This document shows, in pieces, positions 7,359 through 17,035 of a DNA stretch of 64,000 nucleotides. The notes under the pieces were generated by a model that saw only the letters and a program-made list of their open reading frames with translations, made no database searches and was not told the origin of the DNA. The translations under genes and the position numbers were made by a program. This DNA is from Wenzhouxiangella limi. Its GTDB lineage: Bacteria > Pseudomonadota > Gammaproteobacteria > Xanthomonadales > Wenzhouxiangellaceae. The DNA is taken from positions 31,266 through 95,265 of the forward strand of contig NZ_JAAGSC010000044.1 of the NCBI RefSeq assembly GCF_010499265.1. The letters run 5' to 3'. How positions within the stretch are numbered: position 1 is the first letter of the stretch; every line of letters starts with the position of its first letter.

Positions 7359-9320
7359 TCAGAAGCGCTCGAAGCCGCTGTCGTCGAAATCACCCTTGTC
7401 TTCCGATGACCCGGAGGCTTGTGGCTGTTTTGATGTGCGTGCGACCCGCGGGGCGCCCGAAGAGCGCCCGCTGCCGCCACTTCCAGAGACGATGTCAAGC
7501 TTGAAGAACGACATCATTTCCTGCAGTTGCTGGGCCTGGCTGCTCATCTCTTCGGAAGTGGAAGCGAGCTCTTCGGAGGCCGAGGCATTCTGCTGGGTGA
7601 TCTGGTCCATCTGGCCCATGGAGGTCGTGATCTGACCCGTACCTTCGGCCTGTTCGTTGGAGGCTGCGGCGATTTCCTGGACCAGGTCGGCGGTCTTGGT
7701 GATGCTGGGGACGATTTCTTCCAGCAGCTTCCCGGCCCGCTCGGCGACCGACACGCTGTTGCTGGCCAGCCCGCTGATTTCCTGCGAGGCGACCTGGCTG
7801 CGTTCGGCCAGCTTGCGGACTTCGGCGGCCACCACGGCAAAGCCCTTGCCGTGCTCGCCGGCGCGGGCGGCCTCGATAGCGGCATTGAGCGCCAGCAGGT
7901 TGGTCTGGTAGGCGATGTCTTCGATGATGCTGATCTTGTCGGCGATGTTGCGCATGGCCTCCACGGTCTGGGTAACCGCTTCTCCACCTTCCTGGCCCTG
8001 TTCGGAAGACTTGATCGCCATGGTGTCGGTGACCCGCGCATTTTCTGCGTTCTGCGCGATCGAGCTGGAGATCTGTTCGACCGATGCGCTGGTCTCTTCG
8101 ACGCTGGCCGCCTGCTCGCTGGAGGACTGGCTCAGGCTCTGGGCGGTCGCGCTGACCTCTTCGCTGGCGCTGGCCAGGCCGTCGGCGTTGGTGCGAACTT
8201 CGGACACAATCCGGCGCAGCTGTTCGACCATCTGCACCAGGGCGGCCAGGATGCCTGTTTTCTCGCCCTCGGCGATGCGCACATCCAGATTGCCTTCAGC
8301 CACTTCGTGGGCGATGCGCTGGATTTCGGCCGGCTCGCCGCCCACCTTGCGCAACACGTCACGCATGATGAAGATCACTACACCGATGGCAATCAGCACG
8401 GCAAGCAGCGAGACGATCAGCACCGTGCGAATGGTGGATGCGTTGCTCGCCTGGACGCGAGGCCCGAGCTCATCCTGGTCTTCGGTCACCGACATCGTGA
8501 CGCCGTCGAGCGCATCGGCGATCCGCGGACCATTGGCGTCGAGCACGTTCGTGAGGATGTCGTTACGTTCGTTGATGATGTCGTGAGCCTGGTTGAAGGC
8601 CTGCACGTACTGGTCCATGGACTGGCGCAGTTCAGATAACCGCTGCCGCCGCTCCGGGTTTTCGAGGGCGTCATCCAGCGCCTGGATCTCGCGATTCAGA
8701 TTGGTCTCGAGTTCCAGGATGGCTCTGTCGTAGTCTTCCTCGCTGTTGGATTCGAGGAAGCGGATGGCATACAGGCGGCCTAGCAGCAGTTGCTGCTGGG
8801 CAACACCGGCAAAGTAGGTGGCCTCGGCGTCGCCGGCGGCAAAGGCGGACTCGATGATGTCGGTCAGGGCCTGTCGTGCCTCGATACCCTGAACATCCAT
8901 GATGCCGGTAACGACGTCGTTTCGCTGTCCGACCAGCTCGACGACCTGCGGGAAAGCGTCCTCGTATTCCTGGATCAGTCGGTCTGCTTCATCCACCAGT
9001 CGGGCCCGCTCGGGGTTCTGGATCTCGCGCTGGGCGTCTTCCATCAAGCGCTTGACTTCGGCCATGTATTCATTGAACTGGTCGATATCCTGCTGGCTCC
9101 AGGTGATCTGGTAGTCCTTGACGTTCATGCGAACCATCAGCAGGTTCATCTGGAGCTCGCCGGCAAGATTGGAATCGCGCGCCAAACCGCGATATTCGGT
9201 GAAGCCCTCGTCGGCGACGTTCAGTCCGTTCCATGCGCTCCCGCTGACGATGAGCAGCATGACGATGACGATGCCGAATCCAAGAAACAGCAGCGTTTTG
9301 AGCTTCATTCTTTGCAGCAT
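7359..9320 (-). CDS. Methyl-accepting chemotaxis protein
   Basis: The 653-residue protein has a first membrane helix (about 7-27), a long all-helical periplasmic region (about 28-305), a second membrane helix ([20 protein letters not shown], about 308-328), a HAMP domain and a coiled-coil signalling domain. The hairpin tip carries the highly conserved [20 protein letters not shown] and [18 protein letters not shown]. The periplasmic length and helical content fit a helical bimodular (HBM-like) sensor, which in known receptors binds organic acids; the ligand here is unknown. It ends DDSGFERF and lacks the NWETF-type CheR tether. No other chemotaxis genes are nearby, so it must feed a pathway encoded elsewhere. 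Confidence 0.92.
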   Translation of the reverse strand: MLQRMKLKTLLFLGFGIVIVMLLIVSGSAWNGLNVADEGFTEYRGLARDSNLAGELQMNLLMVRMNVKDYQITWSQQDIDQFNEYMAEVKRLMEDAQREIQNPERARLVDEADRLIQEYEDAFPQVVELVGQRNDVVTGIMDVQGIEARQALTDIIESAFAAGDAEATYFAGVAQQQLLLGRLYAIRFLESNSEEDYDRAILELETNLNREIQALDDALENPERRQRLSELRQSMDQYVQAFNQAHDIINERNDILTNVLDANGPRIADALDGVTMSVTEDQDELGPRVQASNASTIRTVLIVSLLAVLIAIGVVIFIMRDVLRKVGGEPAEIQRIAHEVAEGNLDVRIAEGEKTGILAALVQMVEQLRRIVSEVRTNADGLASASEEVSATAQSLSQSSSEQAASVEETSASVEQISSSIAQNAENARVTDTMAIKSSEQGQEGGEAVTQTVEAMRNIADKISIIEDIAYQTNLLALNAAIEAARAGEHGKGFAVVAAEVRKLAERSQVASQEISGLASNSVSVAERAGKLLEEIVPSITKTADLVQEIAAASNEQAEGTGQITTSMGQMDQITQQNASASEELASTSEEMSSQAQQLQEMMSFFKLDIVSGSGGSGRSSGAPRVARTSKQPQASGSSEDKGDFDDSGFERF

Positions 9321-9627
9321 GACGGTGACTCCTCGGTGGACCGTTTAGCCGGATCAGGTCGCTGGGCGGGGCGCTGGAGGACAGCTCTCGTCGCGCGGCG
9401 CGAGGCGGAAACGGATATTGACAGTGGCTCTCGTCCCCTCAATGGACGCTAGCAGTCTAGGCCTCCACTTGATGCATGGAATTGACTCATATCAAATTCA
9501 TAGAATGGATAAGTATCTGTAAATGCTATGAAATAACATACCTTCACGGGTCTCTCCGCTTTTCCTTCCGACGTCCGGCTGCCTTCGCTGCTTTCGTTTT
9601 CATTTCTCGTGCGTTACGGTTATCGGC
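9321..9627. other. Divergent intergenic region between chemotaxis receptor and dioxygenase
   Basis: These 307 bases separate two divergent genes. The part at about 9475-9545 is clearly AT-rich compared with its surroundings (for example TGACTCATATCAAATTCATA) and probably holds promoters. I looked for a sigma-28 flagellar promoter for the receptor and found no convincing match. No small gene or repeat was seen. Confidence 0.5.
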
Positions 9628-10629
9628 ATGACAAAGATTCCCTCGCCCGATCCGGCGCGCGTGCGCGCGATTGCCAACCACGGCGGATCGATTCTCCCGC
9701 TCGAGCCCCTGGGGGCGGAAGTGCACGGGATCGATCTGTCTGACGACAAGCCGCCGCCAGAAGTGATAGACGCCCTTGAGCAGGAAATGGCCAGAAGAGG
9801 ATTCCTGGTCTTCAAAAGTCGCAAGACATTGGAACCTGAGGATTTTCTTCGCGCCAGTAGCTGGTGGGGCGGCAAAGTGCTCCACAGCACTCATGGCGTG
9901 CATCCGGCCACGCCCGGCGGCAACCGGCATATTTTCCGCTTGTCCAACGATCGCCGTTACGGTATCCCGGGCGTCGGTCCGCAATGGCATAACGACGGCA
10001 GCTTCAACACCGACACTTTCTCGCACGCCGGCTACCACATCATCCGGCCGGCCGAAAAAGGCGGTGGCACCTATTTCGCTCATCAGGGCGCGGCCTATGA
10101 CGCGCTCCCGGAAGAGCGACAGGCATTCTGGCGGCGTCTGTCCTCGGTCAACTCTACCTCCGGCGTGGTTCATCCGGCGGTGCACCAGCATCCGGTGTCG
10201 GGCCGAAAAAGCCTGTGGCTGCATCTGGGCATGACGGGTGCGGTGATCGAAAAGCAGCCCGATGGCGAGGGCTTCCGGCTGCTTGACGCCGAGCAACTCA
10301 AGCGGCTTTGCCATGAGTACAACGACATTCTCAATGCCGGCCTGGAGAACGGTTACGCCATCGCCTACGAGTACGAGGAAAACGACTGTCTTTTCATCGA
10401 CAATCTGGCCGTCGCGCACCGCGCCTCTCCCGAGGCGCACCTGCCTGCCGACGAGCAGGGCCTGCGGATCATGCACCGCAGCACGGTTCGCGGGGTCGCC
10501 GACTTCAAGCCCGGTTTCGGGCTGCCCTTGCACCTCAACATCCGGGGGCCGAGTCCGTTCGGGGAGGGTGTCTGGCAGGCAGGGGGGGTCGGCTTCCGTT
10601 GGGACGACGGCATTCCCATGCAGAATTGA
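9628..10629 (+). CDS. TauD/TfdA family Fe(II)/2-oxoglutarate dioxygenase
   Basis: The 333-residue protein fits the TauD/TfdA family in length and motifs. The metal-binding HxD is WHNDGSF (His121, Asp123), the distal histidine lies in FIDNLAVAHRA (His264), and the 2-oxoglutarate-binding arginine is probably in LRIMHRSTVRG. The N-terminus has the family's LGAEVHGIDLSD strand. Such enzymes hydroxylate small substrates such as taurine, sulfonates, carnitine precursors or amino acids, coupled to 2-oxoglutarate decarboxylation. No sulfonate transporter is present, so the substrate cannot be assigned. The lytic transglycosylase gene starts 13 bases downstream, so the two may share a transcript without an obvious functional link. 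Confidence 0.88.
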   Translation: MTKIPSPDPARVRAIANHGGSILPLEPLGAEVHGIDLSDDKPPPEVIDALEQEMARRGFLVFKSRKTLEPEDFLRASSWWGGKVLHSTHGVHPATPGGNRHIFRLSNDRRYGIPGVGPQWHNDGSFNTDTFSHAGYHIIRPAEKGGGTYFAHQGAAYDALPEERQAFWRRLSSVNSTSGVVHPAVHQHPVSGRKSLWLHLGMTGAVIEKQPDGEGFRLLDAEQLKRLCHEYNDILNAGLENGYAIAYEYEENDCLFIDNLAVAHRASPEAHLPADEQGLRIMHRSTVRGVADFKPGFGLPLHLNIRGPSPFGEGVWQAGGVGFRWDDGIPMQN

Positions 10630-10642
10630 CGGGCGTTTGAGA

Positions 10643-11875
10643 ATGACGGTCTTCAAGCCCCTCATTCTGGCGCTGACTCTGATGATGGCCGGCGGTGGGG
10701 TCGCGCAGGCTGATGACGCGGAATTTCGCGCCTGCCTGGACGATCTGACCTCCGTGGCGCGGGCCCGGGGCATCCCCGGCGAGCTGGCCGACCAGGTTCT
10801 GGGCGAGCTCGAGTTTCAGCCGCGGGTCATCGAGCTCGATCGCGCCCAGCCCGAATTTCAGCAGACTTTCGCCGGCTATCTGCGCGCTCGCGTCACGCGC
10901 GAGCGCATCGAGCGCGGCCGCGCGCTGCTGGCCCAGCATCGTCAGTTGCTCGACGAACTGACGCGCGAGTACGGCGTGCCGGGCCACTATCTGGTTGCGT
11001 TGTGGGGCATGGAGTCGAATTTCGGCCGCTACACCGGGCGGATGCCGGTCCTCGACTCGGTGGCGACCCTGGCCTGCGATCCACGCCGCAGCGAGTTCTT
11101 TCGCGACGAGCTTATGGCGGCGCTCCGCCTGGTCGAACGCGAGTCGCTGACGCCGGCGGCCATGCTCGGGTCCTGGGCCGGCGCCATGGGCCAGACCCAG
11201 TTCATGCCCTCGTCTTACTATGCGCATGCGGTTGACGGTGACGGCGACGGTCAGATCGACCTTTGGCATAGCCTCGCCGATGCCCTGGCTTCTGGCGCCA
11301 ACTACCTGCAAAGCCTGGGCTGGAACAGCGGTGAGCGCTGGGGGCGGGAGGTCAGCGTATCGCCTGATTTTGCCTTTGAAAAAACCGGCATCGAACAGGC
11401 TCGGTCACTCGCCGAGTGGGCCGAGCTGGGCGTGCGCCGCGCCGATGGTGGCGCATTGCCGCTGGCTGACATGAGCGGGCGTTTGCTGTTGCCAATGGGG
11501 CATGGCGGGCCGGCTTTTCTGGTCTATGACAACTTCGATGTAATCCTGGACTGGAACCGCTCGACCTTGTACGCGATCGCGGTCGGTTATCTGGCCGATC
11601 GCATCGTCGGCGCTGGCCCGCTGCGCGCCGAGCTGCCTGAGCGTGATACGACGATCGCCACAGCGGAAATCGCCGAGCTTCAGCGAAGGCTCGCGGCAGC
11701 AGGTTACCGTCCCGGCGAGGCCGACGGTATTCTGGGTCCGGCCACCCAGGCTGCGCTGCGCGAATTCCAGCGCGACAGCGGTTTGATCGCCGATGGCTAT
11801 CCCGACGAGCGAACCCGTGCCGCGTTACAGACCGGAGCCGGGGCTGCTGAGTCGGTTGAACCGGCGTCCGGATGA
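10643..11875 (+). CDS. Lytic murein transglycosylase (MltB-like) with peptidoglycan-binding domain
   Basis: The start at 10643 gives a 410-residue protein with a signal peptide (about 1-23, ending GGVAQADD). The SLT_2/MltB catalytic domain follows (about 25-320), with the catalytic glutamate in ALWGMESNFGRYTG (Glu124), GAMGQTQFMPSSY, and the VDGDGDGQIDLW calcium-loop-like segment. A PG_binding_1 domain (about 345-400, IAELQRRLAAAGYRPGEADG) ends the protein. It cleaves peptidoglycan glycan strands to 1,6-anhydro products in the periplasm. There is no lipobox cysteine, so unlike E. coli MltB it is probably soluble. A longer in-frame opening back to 10262 overlaps the dioxygenase and is not coding. 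Confidence 0.93.
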   Translation: MTVFKPLILALTLMMAGGGVAQADDAEFRACLDDLTSVARARGIPGELADQVLGELEFQPRVIELDRAQPEFQQTFAGYLRARVTRERIERGRALLAQHRQLLDELTREYGVPGHYLVALWGMESNFGRYTGRMPVLDSVATLACDPRRSEFFRDELMAALRLVERESLTPAAMLGSWAGAMGQTQFMPSSYYAHAVDGDGDGQIDLWHSLADALASGANYLQSLGWNSGERWGREVSVSPDFAFEKTGIEQARSLAEWAELGVRRADGGALPLADMSGRLLLPMGHGGPAFLVYDNFDVILDWNRSTLYAIAVGYLADRIVGAGPLRAELPERDTTIATAEIAELQRRLAAAGYRPGEADGILGPATQAALREFQRDSGLIADGYPDERTRAALQTGAGAAESVEPASG

Positions 11876-11920
11876 CGGAGGATTTTCAGGATCGATCGGC
11901 TCCGGGCCGTCAGTGCGCGT

Positions 11921-12874
11921 CTAAGCCGCTTGCAGGGGGGCGGCGTGGACGACGCGATCCCGGCCGGACGACTTGGCGAAGTAGAGCGCTCTATCTGCCT
12001 CGGCGACCATCAGGTCGAGCAGCTGCATGCCGGTATCCATAGCGGGCTGAGTGATGGTTGTCACGCCGATGCTGGCCGTCAACTTCTCTGGCACCGTGTC
12101 GATTTCGGCAATTGAAGCCTTGATTCGCTCCGCGATCATGATGGCCGGCGCTTGGTCGGTGCTGTGCAGCAGGACGATGAATTCCTCGCCGCCCCACCGG
12201 GCCGCAAAGTCATTGTCCCGGCACGAGTTCCGGATCGCGGAACTGACAGCAAGCAGCGTCTTGTCGCCAATCTGATGGCCGTAGATGTCGTTGATGTGCT
12301 TGAAATGATCAATATCGATGATCGCCAGGCTCAGCGGTTCGGCGGTTCGCTTCTGGTTTTTGAAAGCCCACTCGAAGTGAGTATTGAAAGCGCGTCGATT
12401 AGGCATGTCGGTCATCTGATCGGTGTCTGCCATTTGCCTGAGCTGGGCTTCGAGCTCCTTCATCTCGGTCAGATCGTTGTGCGCCCCCAGCATGCGAATC
12501 GGCTTGCCGTTCTCGTCCCGAATGGCGATCCCGCGACAGCGTACCCAGATTGTCCGCCCGCTTTTGTGGCGATAGCGCACGATCTGATCGTAGGGGTGGT
12601 TCGGGTCGTCGAGATGTTTCTGAAAGTTCTCCAGGGATTTTTTCAGATCGTCGGGATGAATCAGGTCCTGCCATTCAGAAGCAAGGTGTTTCTTCTCGCG
12701 CGGGTCATAACCCAGAAGTTCCCAGAAGCGCGAGTTCATCCATTCCTGCTCGGGGTTTTCCACGTCCCAGTACCACAGTCCATCGAGAGATCCCCTCTGG
12801 ATGAAATCGAAAATGGCGGGGTCGCTTGCAATCCGCTCGTACAGTTCTTTTCTGAGGTAGTTTTCGCGTCTCAT
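11921..12874 (-). CDS. PAS-GGDEF diguanylate cyclase
   Basis: Starting at ATG 12874 the product is 317 residues. A PAS/PAC domain occupies about residues 20-145 (LDGLWYWDVENPEQEWMNSR, then the GKPIRMLGAHNDLTE end). A GGDEF domain follows (about 155-310) with the active-site RWGGEEFIVLL. The product-inhibition site is present: RDND lies exactly five residues before GGEEF. The DxxxF/N substrate segment IDIDHFKHINDIYGH is intact, so it is predicted to make cyclic di-GMP from two GTP. No membrane segment is seen, so it is a cytoplasmic sensor enzyme with unknown PAS ligand. The in-frame region up to 13096 overlaps the oxidoreductase gene and has an unnatural Arg-rich composition, so it was excluded. 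Confidence 0.92.
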   Translation of the reverse strand: MRRENYLRKELYERIASDPAIFDFIQRGSLDGLWYWDVENPEQEWMNSRFWELLGYDPREKKHLASEWQDLIHPDDLKKSLENFQKHLDDPNHPYDQIVRYRHKSGRTIWVRCRGIAIRDENGKPIRMLGAHNDLTEMKELEAQLRQMADTDQMTDMPNRRAFNTHFEWAFKNQKRTAEPLSLAIIDIDHFKHINDIYGHQIGDKTLLAVSSAIRNSCRDNDFAARWGGEEFIVLLHSTDQAPAIMIAERIKASIAEIDTVPEKLTASIGVTTITQPAMDTGMQLLDLMVAEADRALYFAKSSGRDRVVHAAPLQAA

Positions 12875-12939
12875 GAAATTCTGACTTTTCCGACCTCGTA
12901 TTGGATTGAATCGAATCCGCTTGGCTTGCTTGGCCGCGA

Positions 12940-14481
12940 TCACGGCGACTTCAGGATCGCCATCGCGGCGTTGCGTCCGGGGATGCCGCTGACCGCGCCA
13001 CCGCGCCGGGCCGACGCGCCGCAGATCCATTCGTTCCGGCGGCCGGTTTCGACGCCGTAGCGGCCGACTTCGGCGTCTTTTTCGGCAAAGAACCACGACA
13101 GGCCCTTGTGGAAGATATTGCCGCGGGGCAGGCCAAGTTCAAGTTCGAGATCGACCGGGCTCTTGGCCTCCAGGCAGGCGCGGCCATCGCGATCGGTTGC
13201 CAGGCAAGATTCCAGCGGCTCGGCGAGGTACCGGTTCAGGCCTTTGAGCACGCGGGTCACGACGGTTTTCTTGGCCGCTTCATTGTCTTCGGTAAACAGC
13301 GTGTAGGGCAGATCCAGCCCGAAATAGGTCAGCGTGTGATACCCGTTCCGGGCCAGCTCGTCGGACAGGATGGTCGGGTCGGTGAGCGTGTGGCAGTAGA
13401 TTTCTCCGGCCGGCGTGTCGGGAATCCGGCCGCGTTTCGCCGACTGCCAGGCAGCCTCGAGCTGCGCATAGCCCTCGTCGATATGAAAGGTGCCGGCGAA
13501 GGCCTGCTGGGGCGTGACCCACCGGTTGGCCGGTTGCGGCAGCCGCTTGACCAGCATATTGATCTTGAAGGAGGTGCCTTCGTCGATGCCTGACGGATCC
13601 GGCTGGCGGCGGCACGGGGGTGTGGCATTCCACAGCAAGTGCGAGGCCTGGATTTCGAATTCGGCGCCCCGGTGCCGGAACGCAACGACCTTGTGACCGT
13701 TGACGGAGGTGGTGCCGATGACCTCGGCCTCAGTCTGCCAGTCGACGCCGGCGTTGCGGGCCTGACCGGCCAGCTGCTCGGCAATCCGACCCATGCCGCC
13801 CTCAGGCACCAGCCATTCGCCGGAGCCATTGCCGATGACGTGATAAAGATAGGTGCGATTTTGCAGCAGCGAGGAATCGTTGGCGCCGGCGTTGGCGCCG
13901 ATCTTGCCGTCGGTAAACAGGATGCCGCGCAGCAGGTCGCTGCTGATGTGGGTTTCGATCAGTTCGCCGATCGGGCGCTCGACAAACTCGCGCCACAACT
14001 CCGGTCGGCCGGCGCTGCGGAAAATCCTATGCCAGTCCGCCCGCGATTTCAGCGGTTCCAGCAGGCTATCCCAGACGATGGCGGCAAAAGCCCGCTGTTT
14101 TTCCATTAGGGCCTGGTAGCCCCGCCATTCGCCGGCGCCGAGTTTCCTGATTTCGCGTTCAGTGAGCGCCGGATTTTCGTTGCTGATCAACAACCCCGCG
14201 CCGGCGCCATGGGGGGTGTAGGAGGCGATCGAGCGCGGCCGCAGGCGCAGATTCAAGCCGAGCTCACGGATGATCCGGCTCGGGAACAGGCTGACCAGGT
14301 AGGCGTAACGTGAAATGCGCGCCTCGTAATCCGGGAAAAGCGGGTGCGAGACGCTCGCTCCACCCAGCGACCGATTCTTTTCGAGTATGAGCACGGTCTT
14401 GCCGGCGGCGGCGAGATAGCACGCGGCCACCAGGCCGTTATGGCCGCCGCCGATGATGATCGCGTCGTATCGGGTTTGCAT
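12940..14481 (-). CDS. FAD-dependent oxidoreductase, phytoene-desaturase-like
   Basis: The 513-residue protein starts MQTRYDAIIIGGGHNGLVAA, a classical dinucleotide-binding fold (GxGxxG) for FAD, followed by LEKNRSLGGAS. The C-terminal end carries the second FAD contact (RNEWICGASARRGGAVSGIPGRNAA). The overall layout matches the amine-oxidase/phytoene-desaturase-like group that includes the human PYROXD2-type proteins. Known members act on poorly defined substrates, so none is proposed. The ATG at 14481 was chosen because it lies just before the nucleotide-binding strand; earlier in-frame starts add a basic stretch without a better ribosome-binding site. It is transcribed toward the diguanylate cyclase gene, with 65 bases between them. 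Confidence 0.85.
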   Translation of the reverse strand: MQTRYDAIIIGGGHNGLVAACYLAAAGKTVLILEKNRSLGGASVSHPLFPDYEARISRYAYLVSLFPSRIIRELGLNLRLRPRSIASYTPHGAGAGLLISNENPALTEREIRKLGAGEWRGYQALMEKQRAFAAIVWDSLLEPLKSRADWHRIFRSAGRPELWREFVERPIGELIETHISSDLLRGILFTDGKIGANAGANDSSLLQNRTYLYHVIGNGSGEWLVPEGGMGRIAEQLAGQARNAGVDWQTEAEVIGTTSVNGHKVVAFRHRGAEFEIQASHLLWNATPPCRRQPDPSGIDEGTSFKINMLVKRLPQPANRWVTPQQAFAGTFHIDEGYAQLEAAWQSAKRGRIPDTPAGEIYCHTLTDPTILSDELARNGYHTLTYFGLDLPYTLFTEDNEAAKKTVVTRVLKGLNRYLAEPLESCLATDRDGRACLEAKSPVDLELELGLPRGNIFHKGLSWFFAEKDAEVGRYGVETGRRNEWICGASARRGGAVSGIPGRNAAMAILKSP

Positions 14482-14595
14482 GGGAACGGGCCTGCGGGAA
14501 CTTTTGCACCTCATGCTATGCTTTTTTGACGCCAACGAAACAAGAAAAGCACGATGAACAGGCGTTTATACTGCTGCGTTTTTTGCGGATAAACC

Positions 14596-15627
14596 ATGCG
14601 CGCACTGTCTCCGATCTCTGTTCACGCGTTTCTTGTCGCAACCCTGCTCTTCGGCGCCGTCGTTCCGGTGTACGGCGACGTCTTGTTGATGAACAACGGC
14701 GACCGTATTACCGGCGAGATCAAGCGGGTATGGGATGAAGAACTCTTCATCGAGTCTGACTACGCCGACGAATTCGCTGTCGCCCTGGATGCGGTCAGCC
14801 GGATTGAGTCCGACACCGCCTTCGAGATCGAGCTGCGCGATCACTCGGTGATAGTCGGCCGGTTTGCAACGGCCGAATCCGGAGAGATGGTTCTCGTGGA
14901 CGACGAAGGGTCGCGACCGTTCGCGCCGACCGATATCGAGGAGCTCAGGAAGATCGATGAGGACTTCGAATGGAGTGCCCGGTCGGATCTGGCCTTTGAT
15001 GCCAGCCACGGAAATTCCCAGACCAGCGACTTCCTGTGGCAGGCCGCCGGACGGTTGCAGATCGGCGATCATCGCCACACCCTGGATTTCCGCCTCGACC
15101 GCGACGAGCAGGACGGGACGGTCACCAAGGAACAGAGCATCGTCACCTACATGTACAGCTGGTTTTTTTCCGACCAGTGGTTTCTGTCCGCCGGGGCGAG
15201 CTACGAGCGCGATCCGGTGCGCGAACTGGACTACCGCTACACGCCGGGCGCCGGGATCGGGTTCCAGTTTTTCGATGATGCCTCGCGGTTTCTCGAAACA
15301 TCGGTTTCTTTCCTGGGCGTGCGCGAGAAGCTGGGTGATATCGCAAGCTCATCGACCACCGGACGCACAGCCGGGCGCTGGGACCTGCGTTATCGCCGCA
15401 GGATTCTCGACGGTGACCTGGCGTTTTTTCACAACCAGCGTCTTCTTGTTTACCTTACCGGACGGACCAACAAGCTCGCGGACACCTCGACCGGTATCCG
15501 TTGGGACGTCTGGGGTGACATTTATCTGAATGCGCAGATTGACTGGAACTGGGAGTCCGAACCAGCGGCCGGCAAAGCGCAAGAAGACGTCACCTACGCG
15601 CTCGGGCTCGGGATCGAGCTGGACTAA
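14596..15627 (+). CDS. DUF481 outer-membrane protein
   Basis: The 343-residue product has a signal peptide (about 1-27, ending VVPVYGD) and then LLMNNGDRITGEIKRVWDEE, the SH3-like front domain common in DUF481 proteins. From about residue 130 on it has the aromatic alternating strands of a DUF481 beta-barrel (SDLAFDASHGNSQTSDF, GDHRHTLDFRLDRD, ending YALGLGIELD). DUF481 proteins are predicted outer-membrane barrels; some related proteins respond to salt stress, but function is unsettled. It is divergent from the FAD oxidoreductase and lies 40 bases upstream of the SDR gene, so it may share a transcript with the latter. Confidence 0.88.
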   Translation: MRALSPISVHAFLVATLLFGAVVPVYGDVLLMNNGDRITGEIKRVWDEELFIESDYADEFAVALDAVSRIESDTAFEIELRDHSVIVGRFATAESGEMVLVDDEGSRPFAPTDIEELRKIDEDFEWSARSDLAFDASHGNSQTSDFLWQAAGRLQIGDHRHTLDFRLDRDEQDGTVTKEQSIVTYMYSWFFSDQWFLSAGASYERDPVRELDYRYTPGAGIGFQFFDDASRFLETSVSFLGVREKLGDIASSSTTGRTAGRWDLRYRRRILDGDLAFFHNQRLLVYLTGRTNKLADTSTGIRWDVWGDIYLNAQIDWNWESEPAAGKAQEDVTYALGLGIELD

Positions 15628-15667
15628 TGCCATGAGTATCAAGACAGGTTCTTTGCTGGAAAGCGTC

Positions 15668-16498
15668 ATGCCGGAAGTCATCGTCGTCATCGGGGCCGGA
15701 GCGATCGGTCAAGCCATCGCCCGCCGCGTCAGCGCGGGTAAACGGGTGCTGCTGGCCGACCTGCAGCGCGACAACGCAGAATCCGTCGCCCGGGTGATGC
15801 GAGAAGCCGGCTTCGCTGCGCGCGCAACGACCGTGGATGTCACCTCTCGGGCTTCGGTCGAGGACCTGGCCGAGCAAGCCGCAGCGCTTGGGAGCGTGAC
15901 CGGCGTCATCCACTCGGCCGGCGTCTCGCCGTCCAATGCTTCTCCGGCCACGATTTTCAAGGTTGATCTGTACGGGACAGCGCTCGTGCTCGAGATCTTC
16001 GGACAAGTCATCGCGCGCGGTGGATCGGGCGTGGTGGTTTCCTCGCAGGCCGGGCACCGTCTGGACGCCTTGACCTCCGAACAGGCCCGTGCTCTGGCGA
16101 CGACGCCGGCCGATGAGCTGTCGGGATTGCCCATGCTCGACGCCGAGCGGGTCACGGATTCGCTCCTGGCCTACCAGATCGCAAAGCGTGGAAGTTCGCT
16201 TCGGGTGCAGGCAGAAGCGGTACGCTGGGCCAGACGCGGGGCTCGGCTCAACGCGATCAGCCCCGGGATTGTCGTGACGCCGCTTTCAGAAAAAGAGTTA
16301 AGCGGGCCGCACAGCGAGGGCTATCAGCGCATGATCAAGGCCTGCGCGGCCGGGCGCGCCGGAACGCCGGACGAAATAGGCGCCGTGGGCGCTTTGCTGA
16401 TGGGGCCAGAGGGGGGGTTCATCTCCGGCAGCGATTTCCTGGTGGACGGCGGCGTTACGGCGGCCTACTGGCACGGCGATCTGCGGCCTGGAGGGTGA
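15668..16498 (+). CDS. SDR family NAD(P)-dependent oxidoreductase
   Basis: The 276-residue protein begins MPEVIVVIGAGAIGQAIARR, a variant Rossmann motif for a short-chain dehydrogenase. It has VHSAGVSPSNASP, a YQIAKRG active-site segment (YxxxK) and the closing GFISGSDFLVDGGV. The start at 15668 is preferred since GGAAAG lies before it; ATG at 15632 would add 12 residues. The insertion between strand 5 and the catalytic Tyr (RALATTPADELSGLPMLDAE) is typical of a subgroup found in many bacteria. The substrate is unknown. It probably shares a transcript with the DUF481 gene upstream. Confidence 0.88.
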   Translation: MPEVIVVIGAGAIGQAIARRVSAGKRVLLADLQRDNAESVARVMREAGFAARATTVDVTSRASVEDLAEQAAALGSVTGVIHSAGVSPSNASPATIFKVDLYGTALVLEIFGQVIARGGSGVVVSSQAGHRLDALTSEQARALATTPADELSGLPMLDAERVTDSLLAYQIAKRGSSLRVQAEAVRWARRGARLNAISPGIVVTPLSEKELSGPHSEGYQRMIKACAAGRAGTPDEIGAVGALLMGPEGGFISGSDFLVDGGVTAAYWHGDLRPGG

Positions 16499-16617
16499 TT
16501 GGGCAACGTCTTCGCGCTTTGTTCACTGTGGCGCCAACACCCGGTTCAGTTCTGGTTTATTCTAGAAATGTTTTCCTGCAAGCCTGCCCACAGACACTGA
16601 GTTGACGAGAGCCCCCG

Positions 16618-16929
16618 ATGAAACGATTGAGTCTTGTATTGCTGATTCTGCTGTTGACGGCCCTGGCCGCCCCGGCGCTGGCCGACAACGATCAGTGCCT
16701 GATGTGCCACCAGGCCATGGAGGAAACCCCCGTCCAGGCCCACCAGAACTGCATGGTCTGCCATCAGGACGGGGCCGAAGAGCACCTGTCCAACCCGCGC
16801 GCGAAACCGGAGCCGGTGTCTGACGAAACCTGCGCCATGTGCCACCAGCCCAACGACGACTTCAAGGCGATTTCTGCCCACACCATGGGCATGGAATGCG
16901 CCAACTGCCACCTGATTCACGACGAGTGA
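16618..16929 (+). CDS. Small periplasmic tetrahaem cytochrome c
   Basis: The 103-residue precursor has a signal peptide (about 1-22, ending LAAPALADN) and four CxxCH haem c sites: CLMCH, CMVCH, CAMCH and CANCH, with extra histidines (AHQNC, SAHTMG) that can serve as distal ligands. That makes a mature protein of about 80 residues holding four haems, the density of cytochrome c3/NapC-like electron carriers. It lacks a membrane anchor, so it is a soluble periplasmic carrier. It stands alone here, about 6 kb from the NapC/octahaem pair, and could be an electron partner for it, which is inference. Confidence 0.9.
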   Translation: MKRLSLVLLILLLTALAAPALADNDQCLMCHQAMEETPVQAHQNCMVCHQDGAEEHLSNPRAKPEPVSDETCAMCHQPNDDFKAISAHTMGMECANCHLIHDE

Positions 16930-17035
16930 TCAGCGCGTTTTTGCCTCGGACCCGGATTCCTGGGGCGAAATACCGGCCCGGCTGAACCCCCGCTGGGCGC
17001 TTTGGCTGGCTTTTTTGGGTCGGCGCTTGCCGCGC

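Noticed and set aside
10262-10642. Extended N-terminus of the lytic transglycosylase
   Set aside because: The extra codons overlap the dioxygenase gene, are Ser/Thr/Arg-rich, and the signal peptide begins at 10643.
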